This document shows, one piece after another, positions 36,868-45,709 of a DNA stretch of 64,000 nucleotides. How positions within the stretch are numbered: position 1 is the stretch's first letter; the number at the start of each line of letters is the position of its first letter. The DNA is from Sulfurimonas hydrogeniphila. Its GTDB lineage: Bacteria > Campylobacterota > Campylobacteria > Campylobacterales > Sulfurimonadaceae. The stretch covers positions 1,798,001 through 1,862,000 of the forward strand of contig NZ_CP035534.1 in the NCBI RefSeq assembly GCF_009068765.1, read 5' to 3'. A program made the translations under genes and the position numbers. The notes beneath the pieces were generated by a model that made no database searches, was not told the DNA's origin, and worked only from the letters and a program-made list of their open reading frames with translations.

Positions 36868-37866
36868 TTAGATATCCTTTTGTTTTAACTCTTGAAGCCT
36901 TGCAATAATATGTCTGTTAACGCCGGTATCGACATAATCAATAGCCTGATAAATTGCATTTTCAATTGCCCTGGCATTACTTTTTCCATGACTGACAATT
37001 GCACAGCCTTTTATACCGATAAGAGGAGCTCCTCCTATTTCGGCATAATCTATCTCTTTTTTTAAAAGTTTGAAAACTTTTCTCATTAACAGTGCACCGG
37101 TAATGCGAATAGGAGATTTTTTTATATAGTCTTTAATCAGTTGTGAGATTGTAGAGGCAACACCTTCACTTGTTTTAAGGACCAGATTTCCTACAAAGCC
37201 GTCACATGTAATAACATCACAGCTTCCGTTAAAAATATCACCGCCTTCGACATTTCCTTTAAAGCCTTTGTAACCTTCTAAAATTTTGAAGGCTGCTTTT
37301 GTGACTTCGTTCCCTTTGGAGTCTTCTTCACCATTGGCTAAAAGCCCGATACTCGGCTCTGCTATACCTAAAACATCTTCTGCATAACAACCGCCCATAA
37401 CAGCAAATTCTGCCAAATGCTCAGGTTTGGAATCTACATTTGCCCCCACATCCAAAAGAACAGAACGACGCCCTGTTTTTGTTGGCATCAATGTGACAAG
37501 TGCAGGACGGGAAACACCCTGCAGGCGACCAAGTCTTAAAGTGGCAAGTGTCATTGTGGCACCACTGTGTCCGGCTGAAACCACACCGTCTGCCTGACCG
37601 TCTCTAACTAAATCCACAGCTTTATAGATACTGCTCTCTTTGCGTTTTACTGCATCTGTTGCAGCATCACTCATTGCAATGATATCCTGAGACTCGACAA
37701 TTAAAATCTTATCTCTATAACGTTTTGGTAACAGAGGTAAAATTTCTGATTTATTTCCTACAAGTATCGGAGTGAATCTTTTCTTTTTGAGTGCTTTTAT
37801 GCATCCGTTTACAATCGGCTCGGGACCAAAGTCCCCGCCCATTGCGTCAATAGCAATTTTTACCAT
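36868..37866 (-). CDS. plsX: Phosphate acyltransferase PlsX
   Basis: Makes acyl-phosphate from acyl-ACP for phosphatidic acid synthesis at the membrane. The 332 residues show the family pattern IAIDAMGGDFGPEPIVNG at the N-terminus, VVSAGHSGATMTLATLRLGRL, LDVGANVDSKPEHL and IGGAPLIGIKG. It lies 3 nt after rpmF and directly before fabH. Confidence 0.96.
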   Translation of the reverse strand: MVKIAIDAMGGDFGPEPIVNGCIKALKKKRFTPILVGNKSEILPLLPKRYRDKILIVESQDIIAMSDAATDAVKRKESSIYKAVDLVRDGQADGVVSAGHSGATMTLATLRLGRLQGVSRPALVTLMPTKTGRRSVLLDVGANVDSKPEHLAEFAVMGGCYAEDVLGIAEPSIGLLANGEEDSKGNEVTKAAFKILEGYKGFKGNVEGGDIFNGSCDVITCDGFVGNLVLKTSEGVASTISQLIKDYIKKSPIRITGALLMRKVFKLLKKEIDYAEIGGAPLIGIKGCAIVSHGKSNARAIENAIYQAIDYVDTGVNRHIIARLQELKQKDI

Positions 37867-37869
37867 TGA

Positions 37870-38019
37870 CTACTTATACTCACCGGTAGTTGGGTTAATG
37901 TGGTGTGGTAATCTATAAGTTCCGTCTTTATCTTTAACCGGACGGGCTAAAGAAATTTTATAATGAGTTCTTCTCTTCGCTGAACGGGAATGAGAGACTC
38001 TTCTCTTAGGTACTGCCAT
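37870..38019 (-). CDS. rpmF: 50S ribosomal protein L32
   Basis: A 49-residue basic protein read on the minus strand from the ATG 38017-38019: [20 protein letters not shown], then [20 protein letters not shown] and INPTTGEYK. This matches bacterial bL32 at the N-terminus, and its place between yceD and plsX is highly conserved. The zinc-binding cysteines of some L32 proteins are absent. AAGGAAAAAAG lies just upstream of the start. Confidence 0.95.
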   Translation of the reverse strand: MAVPKRRVSHSRSAKRRTHYKISLARPVKDKDGTYRLPHHINPTTGEYK

Positions 38020-38094
38020 AACTTTTTTCCTTAATTTAATTTTTCAATTGCGCCGTTGAGACGACTAAAGCTTTGCCTCAAACGAGGCAAGAGT

Positions 38095-38466
38095 TTAAAA
38101 CTCAATTTCTTCTGGTTTAGAGCAATTTCCACATGAATGGTAATCACTTTTGATAAGTTCGATCTCTGAGTGTAAAATCTCTTCAAGATCCACATTACCG
38201 TCCAAAGACTCAACAACATCCAAAAGAGTGCTGCTGTCATCTTCGTATATTCCGTCATTAATGAAAAATTCGACCTCTTCATTAACTTTAAGATTAAAAT
38301 CCTGCGCACATATATCACAGGATTTTTCCAGTGTTCCACTGATGCTTGCTTTAAGCAGAATCAATTTTGCACTATGGTACTCCAAAAAACCTTTAAAAGT
38401 CATTTCATTCGAGGTGATTTCAAAGTCTAAAGGAGTTTTTGTTACTTTTCTAAGCACAATCCTCAT
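38095..38466 (-). CDS. YceD/DUF177 family protein
   Basis: A 123-residue protein encoded directly upstream of rpmF, as DUF177 genes usually are. It has the family pattern GTLEKSCDICAQDFNLKVNEEVEFFI (the conserved 'xCxRCL' equivalent is CDIC) and a second pair of cysteines, HSCGNCSKPEE, near the C-terminus, possibly forming a metal site. DUF177/YceD proteins are linked to 23S rRNA or L32 expression and stability in plants and bacteria; the biochemical role is unclear. Confidence 0.85.
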   Translation of the reverse strand: MRIVLRKVTKTPLDFEITSNEMTFKGFLEYHSAKLILLKASISGTLEKSCDICAQDFNLKVNEEVEFFINDGIYEDDSSTLLDVVESLDGNVDLEEILHSEIELIKSDYHSCGNCSKPEEIEF

Positions 38467-38475
38467 CGGATATAC

Positions 38476-38889
38476 TTAAGAAATTTCTCTCTCAGCAAAA
38501 AAGAATGCAATTTCATTCGCAGCATTTTCAACCGAGTCACTTCCATGAACTGCATTTGCATCGATATTTTCAGCGAAATCTGCACGGATAGTACCTGCTT
38601 CAGCCTCTTTAGGGTTTGTAGCACCCATTAAATCACGGTTTTTCTGCATAGCATTTTCACCTTCTAAAACTGAAACAACAACCGGTCCACTGATCATAAA
38701 ATCAACTAAGTCGTTGAAAAAAGGTCTCTCGGCATGAACAGCATAAAATGCCTCAGCATCAGCACGGGAAAGCTGTAGTTTTTTTGTTGCTGCAATTCTA
38801 AGACCATTGCTTTCAAAACGATCTAAAATTTTGCCTATAACACCTTTTGCAACTGCATCTGGTTTGATTATTGATAGTGTACGTTCCAT
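38476..38889 (-). CDS. ndk: Nucleoside diphosphate kinase
   Basis: Balances nucleoside triphosphate pools through a phosphohistidine intermediate. The 137 residues start [19 protein letters not shown] and contain [11 protein letters not shown] with the active His, plus [14 protein letters not shown] use the ATG at 38889; a TTG at 38892 is also in frame. GGAG lies about 7 nt upstream. It precedes yceD by 9 nt and follows the ferredoxin gene after a hairpin. Confidence 0.96.
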   Translation of the reverse strand: MERTLSIIKPDAVAKGVIGKILDRFESNGLRIAATKKLQLSRADAEAFYAVHAERPFFNDLVDFMISGPVVVSVLEGENAMQKNRDLMGATNPKEAEAGTIRADFAENIDANAVHGSDSVENAANEIAFFFAEREIS

Positions 38890-38995
38890 CAAATCTCCTC
38901 TGAAAATATAAAATTAGAATGGAATTGTATCTAAAAAAAGATTGTTTTTAGTTTAAAATGTAAATTTTATGGATTTAAATGAATTAAAAGGAGTG

Positions 38996-39023
38996 TTATG
39001 AGAGCACAGAAGTGCTCTTATAA
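38996..39023 (-). terminator. Stem-loop directly after the ferredoxin gene
   Basis: TTATGAGAGCAC-AGAA-GTGCTCTTATAA is a near-perfect 12-bp inverted repeat touching the ferredoxin stop codon. On the minus strand it is followed by CACTCCTTTTAATTC, weakly T-rich. It probably ends or stabilises the ferredoxin message. Confidence 0.55.
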
Positions 39024-39308
39024 CTATTCTACTACCGGTTCGTGGTTTAAACGCTGTTCTTCAGTAATATCTTCACGGTGCTGTGGACTTGGCCCAACAA
39101 CATCCCATGTTATACAACCCTCAGTCGGACAAGCAGTAGCACATGCAGGCTCATCATGATGTCCAACACACTCTACACATTTGTCTGGATACACATAATA
39201 AATATCCTCACCTGTTGGATTATCATCCTCATCTACGATTGCTTCTACCGGACACTCATCTATACAAGCTCCACAGTTAATACATGTATCATTAATTACA
39301 ACTGACAT
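39024..39308 (-). CDS. 4Fe-4S dicluster ferredoxin
   Basis: A 94-residue electron carrier with two cluster motifs: C9-x2-C12-x2-C15-x3-C19 (CINCGACIDECP) and CVECVGHHDEPACATACP, where the first spacing is widened (C-x2-C-x8-C-x3-C) as in Alvin-type 2[4Fe-4S] ferredoxins. An acidic C-terminal extension follows. I choose the ATG 39306-39308 with AAGGAGAATAAA upstream; ten extra in-frame codons beyond it are unlikely to be translated. This low-potential ferredoxin would suit pyruvate or 2-oxoglutarate:ferredoxin oxidoreductases of the reductive TCA cycle. Confidence 0.9.
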   Translation of the reverse strand: MSVVINDTCINCGACIDECPVEAIVDEDDNPTGEDIYYVYPDKCVECVGHHDEPACATACPTEGCITWDVVGPSPQHREDITEEQRLNHEPVVE

Positions 39309-39421
39309 TTTATTCTCCTTGTTTTTATTAAAATGCAACTATACACTGTAGACTTTTAAATACAGCTAAAAGCGCTCAGCTAGTTTAAAAACTGTAGTTT
39401 ATAGGTTACACTTAAACTATA

Positions 39422-40579
39422 TTAGATGCCTAAATACTCTTTTATTGCATCAACTCTGTCTGTTTTTTCCCAGTTGAAACCAAGATTTTCACGGCCGAAA
39501 TGTCCGTAAGCAGCCGTTTTTCGATAAATTGGCTTTAATAAATCCAGTGATTTGATTATTCCGGCAGGGGAAAGATCAAAAAGCTCTTTTATACAGCTTT
39601 GGATTTTCTCTTCTGCCACTATGCCGGTATTGTGCGTGTCAACCATAATTGAGACAGGCTGTACTACACCGATTGCATAGGCAACCTGAATAGTCACCTT
39701 GTCACAAGCTCCTGCGGCTACAAGATTTTTTGCAACCCAGCGCGCTGCATATGCGGCTGAACGGTCAACTTTTGTCGGATCTTTTCCTGAAAATGCACCA
39801 CCGCCATGTGGACAACTGCCTCCATAGGTATCAACAATAATTTTACGACCTGTAAGTCCGGCATCTCCCTGAGGACCGCCGATTACAAATTTTCCTGTCG
39901 GATTGATATGAAAAACAGTGTTTTCATCCATCATCTCCGCAGGAATTACTTTTCGTATCACTTCTGCTATAACATCTTTGTGGATCTGCTCTTGCGATAC
40001 TTCAGGTGCGTGCTGTGTGGAAATAACAACAGTTTCTACAGAAACAGGCTTCTCGTCTACATACTTTACACTGACTTGTGCCTTTCCGTCAGGACGCAGA
40101 TAGGGAATAATTCCCTCTTTTCTTACTTCTGCCAGGCGTTCTGTCAAACGGTGGGAGAGGTGAATAGGCAAAGGCATCAGCACATCTGTCTCACGACAGG
40201 CATATCCAAACATTAACCCCTGATCGCCTGCTCCGGTTTCTCCTCCGGCCTGATCAACCCCCTGATTGATATCAGGAGACTGTTCTCCTATGCCGTTTAA
40301 TACTGCAGCTGACCTGTGATCAAAACCATACGTTGCATCGGTATACCCGATATCTCGGATTACTTCTCTTGCAATCTCTTGCATTGGGGCATACGCCGTC
40401 GTCTTCAGTTCGCCTGCAATTACACAAAAACCATTTGATACCAGTGTTTCACACGCTACACGTGCATTGGTATCATGCTCAATAATATAATCCAGAATTG
40501 CATCACTGATCTGATCTGCCATCTTGTCAGGATGCCCTTCTGTTACAGACTCTGAAGTAAATATATACTCTTTCGTCAT
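39422..40579 (-). CDS. metK: S-adenosylmethionine synthetase
   Basis: Makes S-adenosylmethionine from methionine and ATP. The 385 residues include [20 protein letters not shown] at the N-terminus, the hexapeptide-type motif [12 protein letters not shown] and the P-loop-like [20 protein letters not shown] single gene with the usual distance to the ferredoxin and ndk genes. No SAM riboswitch fold is apparent upstream. A degenerate REP-like scrap (TATTGAAGTACAGGGTCC) lies at about 40591-40608. Confidence 0.97.
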   Translation of the reverse strand: MTKEYIFTSESVTEGHPDKMADQISDAILDYIIEHDTNARVACETLVSNGFCVIAGELKTTAYAPMQEIAREVIRDIGYTDATYGFDHRSAAVLNGIGEQSPDINQGVDQAGGETGAGDQGLMFGYACRETDVLMPLPIHLSHRLTERLAEVRKEGIIPYLRPDGKAQVSVKYVDEKPVSVETVVISTQHAPEVSQEQIHKDVIAEVIRKVIPAEMMDENTVFHINPTGKFVIGGPQGDAGLTGRKIIVDTYGGSCPHGGGAFSGKDPTKVDRSAAYAARWVAKNLVAAGACDKVTIQVAYAIGVVQPVSIMVDTHNTGIVAEEKIQSCIKELFDLSPAGIIKSLDLLKPIYRKTAAYGHFGRENLGFNWEKTDRVDAIKEYLGI

Positions 40580-40681
40580 CGATTTTCCTTATTGAAGTAC
40601 AGGGTCCAGCCCCATAAATCGAACGAATTATAGCACACTCTGAAACTTTTATTCTTAATGAGAAAAAATTACAGATAAACT

Positions 40682-41503
40682 TTAGGGCTGCCCTTTATAA
40701 AAGCTGTTAAACTCTTCAAAGAGTTCCGGAAAGTGTTTTTTCAAAGCTTCAGGCTTGTCAAAATAACGCTCCGTGACTACGGCAAAGAATTCTGCCTCAT
40801 TTGTTGCGGCATAGGCACCTAAAAGCTTGTATTTCCCCCAGTCACGATTTTTCAGGGCAACATCACTGAGTTTGTTAAACTCTCTTGAAAGCACTTTTGC
40901 CCACTCGTGATATTTTGCATACGGCAATGGCAGTGTTCCGTCTGCACTGCCGTCAAGAAAGTCTATTTCATGGGCAAATTCATGTAGCAACACATTGTTT
41001 TCATGGAGATGATAGGCATCTTTTTTTGCATCATGCCAGGAGATGACAACGGTATCACTTGCTGACTGTCCCTCAAGCAAAAATTCACCTTTGGTGTATA
41101 TACCACCGTTGGCACTCACCTGCCTTGCAACCATAGTATAAGGATATATCAAAATTGTCGAAAGATTTTCATAACAGGCTGTAAACTCTACATGCAACAC
41201 CAATAAACAGGCATGAAAAGCAATCACTATTTTCATTTCATCACTCACATCAATATTGATACCTGTAAACTCTTTTGTGTTGATAAAAATCAATATAGAT
41301 TTATGTATGCGCTGTTGTTCTTCCTCTTTGAGTCTGTTATAGAGCACAATACGTTTGAGTATTGCTATATATTCTTGACGTATTGGCTGTTCTAAGATTT
41401 TTTGCAGTTTTTTTTGTTTGGAGTATGTGTAAATCACATAGGCACTCAGCAATGCAAAGCCGAGACCAAGCATAAGCGTTAAAAGAGCAAAATAGTAGTT
41501 CAT
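40682..41503 (-). CDS. mtfA: MtfA-type zinc peptidase (M90 family)
   Basis: A 273-residue protein with an N-terminal membrane helix (residues 5-27) and the M90 active site HEFAHEIDFLDGSADG (zinc ligands and catalytic Glu), with a downstream Glu ligand in NEAEFFAVVTERYF. E. coli MtfA binds the repressor Mlc and has aminopeptidase activity; that glucose role is unlikely to carry over unchanged here. The membrane anchor is unlike soluble E. coli MtfA. The gene is 2 nt downstream of the DUF4395 gene. Confidence 0.85.
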   Translation of the reverse strand: MNYYFALLTLMLGLGFALLSAYVIYTYSKQKKLQKILEQPIRQEYIAILKRIVLYNRLKEEEQQRIHKSILIFINTKEFTGINIDVSDEMKIVIAFHACLLVLHVEFTACYENLSTILIYPYTMVARQVSANGGIYTKGEFLLEGQSASDTVVISWHDAKKDAYHLHENNVLLHEFAHEIDFLDGSADGTLPLPYAKYHEWAKVLSREFNKLSDVALKNRDWGKYKLLGAYAATNEAEFFAVVTERYFDKPEALKKHFPELFEEFNSFYKGQP

Positions 41504-41505
41504 TC

Positions 41506-42234
41506 CTAAAAATCGTCTTGTTCAAATTCTTGATCGGCTTTTTCATCTTCAATTCTCTGCAGTTCTTCATCACTGAGCATCATTGTTTTTATCTTTTTTG
41601 TCAAATTTGTTCTGTCCGGGAGTTTCGTCATGTAGGCATAGGCTCCGTATGCCATTACAATCACAGTGATAATCAGAATGCTTTTTTGCACCGGATTAAA
41701 TGTCTGAATAGGCTCTTTAATTTTCATCTCACACACTCCGCCAGGGCAGTGTGTTGCCTTATTCTTTTTTACCAGATTAAAAATTTTACATCCCAGACAA
41801 ATGGAAAAAGCTGCTTCAAAAAAGAGCAGTGCCATACAGATAAGGCAGACAAGAACTTTTAGCGGATTTGGCTGAAAATCAAGCACCAGATAATAAAACA
41901 TCGGCCAGGCTATTATCATGCCCAGTGCCCAGGCAAAGCGTTTTTGTTCGGCTCCGACATATTCCGGTGTCTGATTGCTTACAAAAAAACGTCCCAATAA
42001 CAGACTCGGAGCATAGCGTGGCTGAATCACTCTGAGTGTAAAATCAATAGCAAAAAACGTCACAAAGTATTTAGAAAACACTGCTGTCCCAAGCATCACT
42101 CCGTTTGTAAGCCCTATAAATGCACCTACAAAAAGAATTGCCGCGGCAGCTCTTGCTTCTCTCTCATTGAGTACCCGTACATCATAGCCGGGAACTTTTT
42201 CGCCATATGCAAAAAATTCTTTTAGTTTTTCCAT
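41506..42234 (-). CDS. DUF4395-type membrane protein
   Basis: A 242-residue membrane protein with about five helices. VRVLNEREARAAAAILFVGAFIGL, FFAIDFTLRVIQPRYAPSLLL and the cysteine motif AAFSICLGCKIFNL are DUF4395-like, and CPGGVCE adds another Cys pair. The C-terminal ~40 residues are charged and cytoplasmic (LSDEELQRIEDEKADQEFEQ). The function is unknown; the cysteines suggest redox or metal handling. First gene of a pair with mtfA, with a promoter-like TATGAT 37 nt upstream. Confidence 0.75.
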   Translation of the reverse strand: MEKLKEFFAYGEKVPGYDVRVLNEREARAAAAILFVGAFIGLTNGVMLGTAVFSKYFVTFFAIDFTLRVIQPRYAPSLLLGRFFVSNQTPEYVGAEQKRFAWALGMIIAWPMFYYLVLDFQPNPLKVLVCLICMALLFFEAAFSICLGCKIFNLVKKNKATHCPGGVCEMKIKEPIQTFNPVQKSILIITVIVMAYGAYAYMTKLPDRTNLTKKIKTMMLSDEELQRIEDEKADQEFEQDDF

Positions 42235-42274
42235 TTTTTTCCTTCTCTAACTATCCAATTCAAATATCATAAAG

Positions 42275-42308
42275 TTTTTCATTAAAGTGTCGAATTATAC
42301 ATAATTCG
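42275..42308. promoter_or_regulatory. Palindrome and shared motif upstream of the DUF4395 gene
   Basis: CGAATTAT-AC-ATAATTCG (42291-42308) is an 18-bp palindrome overlapping the block TTTTCATTAAAGTG that also occurs near the porin promoter at 12740. It may act as the terminator stem of gpmA or as an operator of the downstream genes. Confidence 0.35.
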
Positions 42309-42311
42309 GGT

Positions 42312-43010
42312 TTAACCTATCAAAACATTTTTCTGTAGTATTTTCATATCGCTGTCAAAATCATACATTATAATCTCGCCTGTCGGTATTTCAAATTGCA
42401 CTATCTCCTGTGGAGTCATCTTTTCAAGTTCCATTACCAAGGCACGCAGAGAGTTGCCGTGTGCCGAAATCAATACAGTTTTTTTCTCCTGCAGTTGCGA
42501 AAAAATCTGCTCTTTATAATATTGCAGAACTCTCTTTTTTGTATCCTGTAAAGATTCTGACAAAGGCAAAAGCGCTCTGTTGACATTCGCATATTTTTTA
42601 TCATTCCATACACATCTTTTATCGTTTACATGTAAAGGTGGCGGCGGCACGTCATACCCGCGTCTAACAGCCAGAAATTTTTCTTCTCCATACTCTTTTT
42701 TGACTGCATCTTTATCTCTGCCCTGCCAGTCTCCGTAATGTCTTTCATTGAGTTTATAACTTTTAAGCATATTTATATGCTCCCATTCCAACTCCTGCAG
42801 TAATATCTGTGCTGTATGAATGGCACGTTTCAGCCATGATGTAAAACAGATATCCGGATAGATATTATGCTTTTTTAACACTCCTCCGGCTTTTTTTGCT
42901 TCATCCCTGCCCTGCTGACTCAAGTCAACATCTGTCCATCCTGTAAAAACATTTTTTTGGTTATATATACTTTGTCCGTGACGCACTAAAACCAACCTTG
43001 CTTTGCTCAT
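42312..43010 (-). CDS. gpmA: 2,3-bisphosphoglycerate-dependent phosphoglycerate mutase
   Basis: Interconverts 3- and 2-phosphoglycerate. The 232 residues have the phosphohistidine motif LVRHGQSIYNQKNVFTGWTD (His11), LNERHYGDWQGRDKD and the second His in ISAHGNSLRALVMELE. It is the last gene of the pyruvate dehydrogenase/lipoate operon; its ATG overlaps the lipA stop by one base (TAATG). PPPLHVNDKR contains an LHV written by a TTACATGTAA site (42626). Confidence 0.92.
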   Translation of the reverse strand: MSKARLVLVRHGQSIYNQKNVFTGWTDVDLSQQGRDEAKKAGGVLKKHNIYPDICFTSWLKRAIHTAQILLQELEWEHINMLKSYKLNERHYGDWQGRDKDAVKKEYGEEKFLAVRRGYDVPPPPLHVNDKRCVWNDKKYANVNRALLPLSESLQDTKKRVLQYYKEQIFSQLQEKKTVLISAHGNSLRALVMELEKMTPQEIVQFEIPTGEIIMYDFDSDMKILQKNVLIG

Positions 43011-43852
43011 TAGTCATCTCCCAAATTTTCTGCAAAATAAGAACTTCTTACCAAAATACCTGAAGCTACTGCACGAAATCCCATACACAAGGCCTCTTCT
43101 TTCATTTCATCAAAAAACTCCGGCGGGTAATATTTTGCTACCTTATGATGTTTTTGCGTCGGTTGCAGATACTGTCCGAGTGTCAATTCACTCACGCCGA
43201 CATCCAACAACTCCTGCATTGTGACCAGCAACTCTTTTTTTGTTTCACCAAGCCCACACATCAAAGAGGACTTTACATGTAAAGGTGAATATCTGGCATA
43301 ATACTCCAAAACTTTTAATGAACGGTCATAATCACTCTGCGGACGTATACTTTTACTTAATCGTCTGACAGTTTCCTGGTTGTGTGCCAGTTTGTCAGCA
43401 CCGCTTGTTGTAATTGTCTGCAAGGCATCTTGAGTGTATTTAAAATCAGGCGTTAAAAGTTCTATTTTTATCTCTGGATTTTTCTCTTTTATCGCTTGGA
43501 CACAGCGTGCGAAATGCCCGGATCCGTAATCTTTCAAATCATCTCTGTCCACCGATGTAATCACAACATACTGCAGCTCTAACTCCTGGACAGCCTTCGC
43601 CAGACGTTGCGGTTCGTTCATGTCGACAGCTCTGCCATGACCTGTTTTTACGTTGCAAAAAGCACAGGCTCTTGTGCAGGTATCGCCTAAAATCATAAAT
43701 GTTGCACTGTTTCGCGCATAGCACTCTGCTCTGTTTGGGCAGGCTGCCGCTTCGCATACTGTTGTCAAAATATTTTTTTCCAAAATATCCTGCATATTTT
43801 GTAAAATCTCCGGAGCAGGTACTTTGACTTTTGGTTTAAACGGCATCTTCAA
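43010..43852 (-). CDS. lipA: Lipoyl synthase LipA
   Basis: Radical-SAM enzyme that inserts two sulfurs into the octanoyl group on lipoyl domains. The auxiliary cluster ligands C33, C38 and C44 (CEAAACPNRAEC) and the SAM cluster C59-x3-C63-x2-C66 (CTRACAFC) are present, and VITSVDRDDLKDYGSGHFA is typical. The length, 280 residues, is usual. It overlaps lipB by 17 nt and gpmA by 1 nt, tying lipoate synthesis to the dehydrogenase that needs it. Confidence 0.96.
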   Translation of the reverse strand: MKMPFKPKVKVPAPEILQNMQDILEKNILTTVCEAAACPNRAECYARNSATFMILGDTCTRACAFCNVKTGHGRAVDMNEPQRLAKAVQELELQYVVITSVDRDDLKDYGSGHFARCVQAIKEKNPEIKIELLTPDFKYTQDALQTITTSGADKLAHNQETVRRLSKSIRPQSDYDRSLKVLEYYARYSPLHVKSSLMCGLGETKKELLVTMQELLDVGVSELTLGQYLQPTQKHHKVAKYYPPEFFDEMKEEALCMGFRAVASGILVRSSYFAENLGDD

Positions 43853-44417
43853 AATATTTTCCTATAAAATGTACCATCTGCTCGTTTACTTCTTTTGACG
43901 TGAGAATCAAGCCTTCATTTTTTAAAGAAGTCGGTACAATATTTGCCAGGTTACACGGTGAAACCAGTGAATGAAAGTCCAAATCCACATCAACATTCAA
44001 AGCAACACCATGCAAAGAAACCCCTCTGGAGTAGCGAAAACCCAAAGAGGCAATTTTACGATTTTGTATATAAAAACCGGGCTTGTTTTTGTCATATCTG
44101 ACTGCAGGCAGATTTTTCATAAAAAAACTCTCGAAAGCCTCAAGAACTTTTTTATAAAATCGCGCCGGCTGTTTTACCTGAAAACAGAAATAAAAGATGT
44201 TCTGTCCCCTCGAGTGACAGGTAACGGAACCCCCTCTGTCGCTTTGCACGGTGGGTACATTGAAATGCCTTTGCTCATCACTGCCCACTGTAAAAACCGC
44301 AGGATGCGAACACAGTATGAGGTGATTTTGTGCATCTTGCTGTGCCTTTACATGTAAAGCGTGCATCTGTCTGTTTGCTGTAACATATGCAATTTCACCC
44401 CAGTTATGGACAATCAT
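43836..44417 (-). CDS. lipB: Octanoyltransferase LipB
   Basis: Moves octanoate from acyl carrier protein to lipoyl domains. The 193 residues contain the family block SDRGGSVTCHSRGQNIFYFCF (equivalent to RGGxxTxHxxGQ), KIASLGFRYSRGVSLHGVALNVD with the catalytic Lys, and a C-terminal region where the expected Cys lies in VSPCNLANIVPTSL. It starts 4 nt inside the end of the dihydrolipoyl dehydrogenase gene (ATGA). Confidence 0.92.
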   Translation of the reverse strand: MIVHNWGEIAYVTANRQMHALHVKAQQDAQNHLILCSHPAVFTVGSDEQRHFNVPTVQSDRGGSVTCHSRGQNIFYFCFQVKQPARFYKKVLEAFESFFMKNLPAVRYDKNKPGFYIQNRKIASLGFRYSRGVSLHGVALNVDVDLDFHSLVSPCNLANIVPTSLKNEGLILTSKEVNEQMVHFIGKYFEDAV

Positions 44418-45706
44418 AACTTAAAGAATGTTCTCTCTAAAGCTTCACTGAATGTCGGATGTCCGAAAATCGTCCGTTTTGCCTGCGCCGCATCCATTTC
44501 ACCAGCCAAACTCATACCTGCGATGGCGACAAGTTCTTCTGCATTCGGTGCCAGAATTTCGGCACCAAGGATAAATCCTTCCTGATCCGCATATGTAATC
44601 ATCACTCCTTTTGCAGCATGATTATATACAGAGTAGGGAAAATGACTCAAAGGAACAATGCTTGATTTTAAACCGTCAGTTTTTCCGACTACAGCATAAC
44701 TCATAGGCAGGGTGTGTATAAATTTGACAACATGGTCCAGATTGAGAGGACGTGGATTGTTCCCTAAAATACGCTCTACAACATTTAAAACCTCTGCTCT
44801 TGCAGCATGAGCGAGCTGAAGTTTTGCGTTACAGTCCCCTATGGCATAATGATTTTTCAGGGTTGTTTCAAAAAATCTGTCTGTGACAATGCCTTTTTCA
44901 ACTTGTATCTCTTTACATGTAAGAAAATCAACATTCGGTCTGCGCCCGGCTGCAACAAGCAAAACAGGCATATAGATACTGCTTTTGTCTTCAAAAGTGA
45001 TATGCACACCTTTTTTTGTACTTTTTGCAGTTTGTATTTTGTGCATCTCAAGAATTTTCACACCGATTTTTTCAAGCTGGTTTTTTACCTCTTTTTGAAT
45101 AAGCGGGTTTGAGTGTTTTAAAATTTGGTCGTCGCGATTGACAAGTGTTACCTGTGTGCCTGCCGTTGCGAAAAAACCTGCCATTTCCAAACCTATAGCC
45201 CCGACACCGTAAATGGCAATTTTTTCCGGCAGCTTTTGCATCATCAGCACCTCATCACTGACGATAATATCCTTGGCATTATACTCTATGCCTTCAGGAA
45301 TAAAAGCCGAAGAACCCGTGCCCATGACGATATGCTCTGCTTCAAGAATTTTACCGTTGACTTCTACCTTATGGGGTTCTTTGAGTCGGGCTTCGCCCTC
45401 TATTAAATCTACATGCGCACACTGTTTCTTAATTGCCTGCCAGGCATTGTTTATCAAATCTGTTTTTCTATGAAAAAGCTTTTGCATTGAAAGTGCTGTT
45501 TGTCCTTCTAAAATGTCACTTTTTGACGCATACACAACATTGGCATAATGTAAAAACATTTTTGAAGGAATACACCCCTTATGCAGACAGACACCTCCAA
45601 GCTGACGCATATCTTTTTCAACCAAAGCCACTTTTTTGCCGTTTTTTGCCGCAACAATTGCTCCTGCATAGTTCAATCCGCCACCGATAAAAATTATGTC
45701 ATACAT
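44414..45706 (-). CDS. lpdA: Dihydrolipoyl dehydrogenase (E3), pyruvate dehydrogenase operon
   Basis: Reoxidises dihydrolipoamide with NAD+. The 430 residues have the FAD motif IFIGGGLNYAGAIVAA, redox-active Cys pair in GGVCLHKGCIPSK, NAD-binding IYGVGAIGLEMAGFFATAG, GRRPNVDFL and the C-terminal interface HPTFSEALE. GGGLNYAG is an unusual variant of the common GxGxxG motif, and the protein is ~40 residues shorter than E. coli Lpd. Placed between E2 and lipB, it is the natural E3 of this complex. A second homologue lies at 50370-51770. Confidence 0.9.
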   Translation of the reverse strand: MYDIIFIGGGLNYAGAIVAAKNGKKVALVEKDMRQLGGVCLHKGCIPSKMFLHYANVVYASKSDILEGQTALSMQKLFHRKTDLINNAWQAIKKQCAHVDLIEGEARLKEPHKVEVNGKILEAEHIVMGTGSSAFIPEGIEYNAKDIIVSDEVLMMQKLPEKIAIYGVGAIGLEMAGFFATAGTQVTLVNRDDQILKHSNPLIQKEVKNQLEKIGVKILEMHKIQTAKSTKKGVHITFEDKSSIYMPVLLVAAGRRPNVDFLTCKEIQVEKGIVTDRFFETTLKNHYAIGDCNAKLQLAHAARAEVLNVVERILGNNPRPLNLDHVVKFIHTLPMSYAVVGKTDGLKSSIVPLSHFPYSVYNHAAKGVMITYADQEGFILGAEILAPNAEELVAIAGMSLAGEMDAAQAKRTIFGHPTFSEALERTFFKL

Positions 45707-45709
45707 CTT

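Noticed and set aside
38031-38339. 102-codon frame on the minus strand overlapping the YceD/DUF177 gene
   Set aside because: It is an alternative frame of the well-supported 38095-38466 gene and has no family resemblance or start signal.
40580-40681. Possible SAM riboswitch upstream of metK
   Set aside because: No extended helix set or conserved core of known SAM riboswitches is visible; the stretch holds only a degenerate REP-like scrap and A/T-rich promoter sequence.
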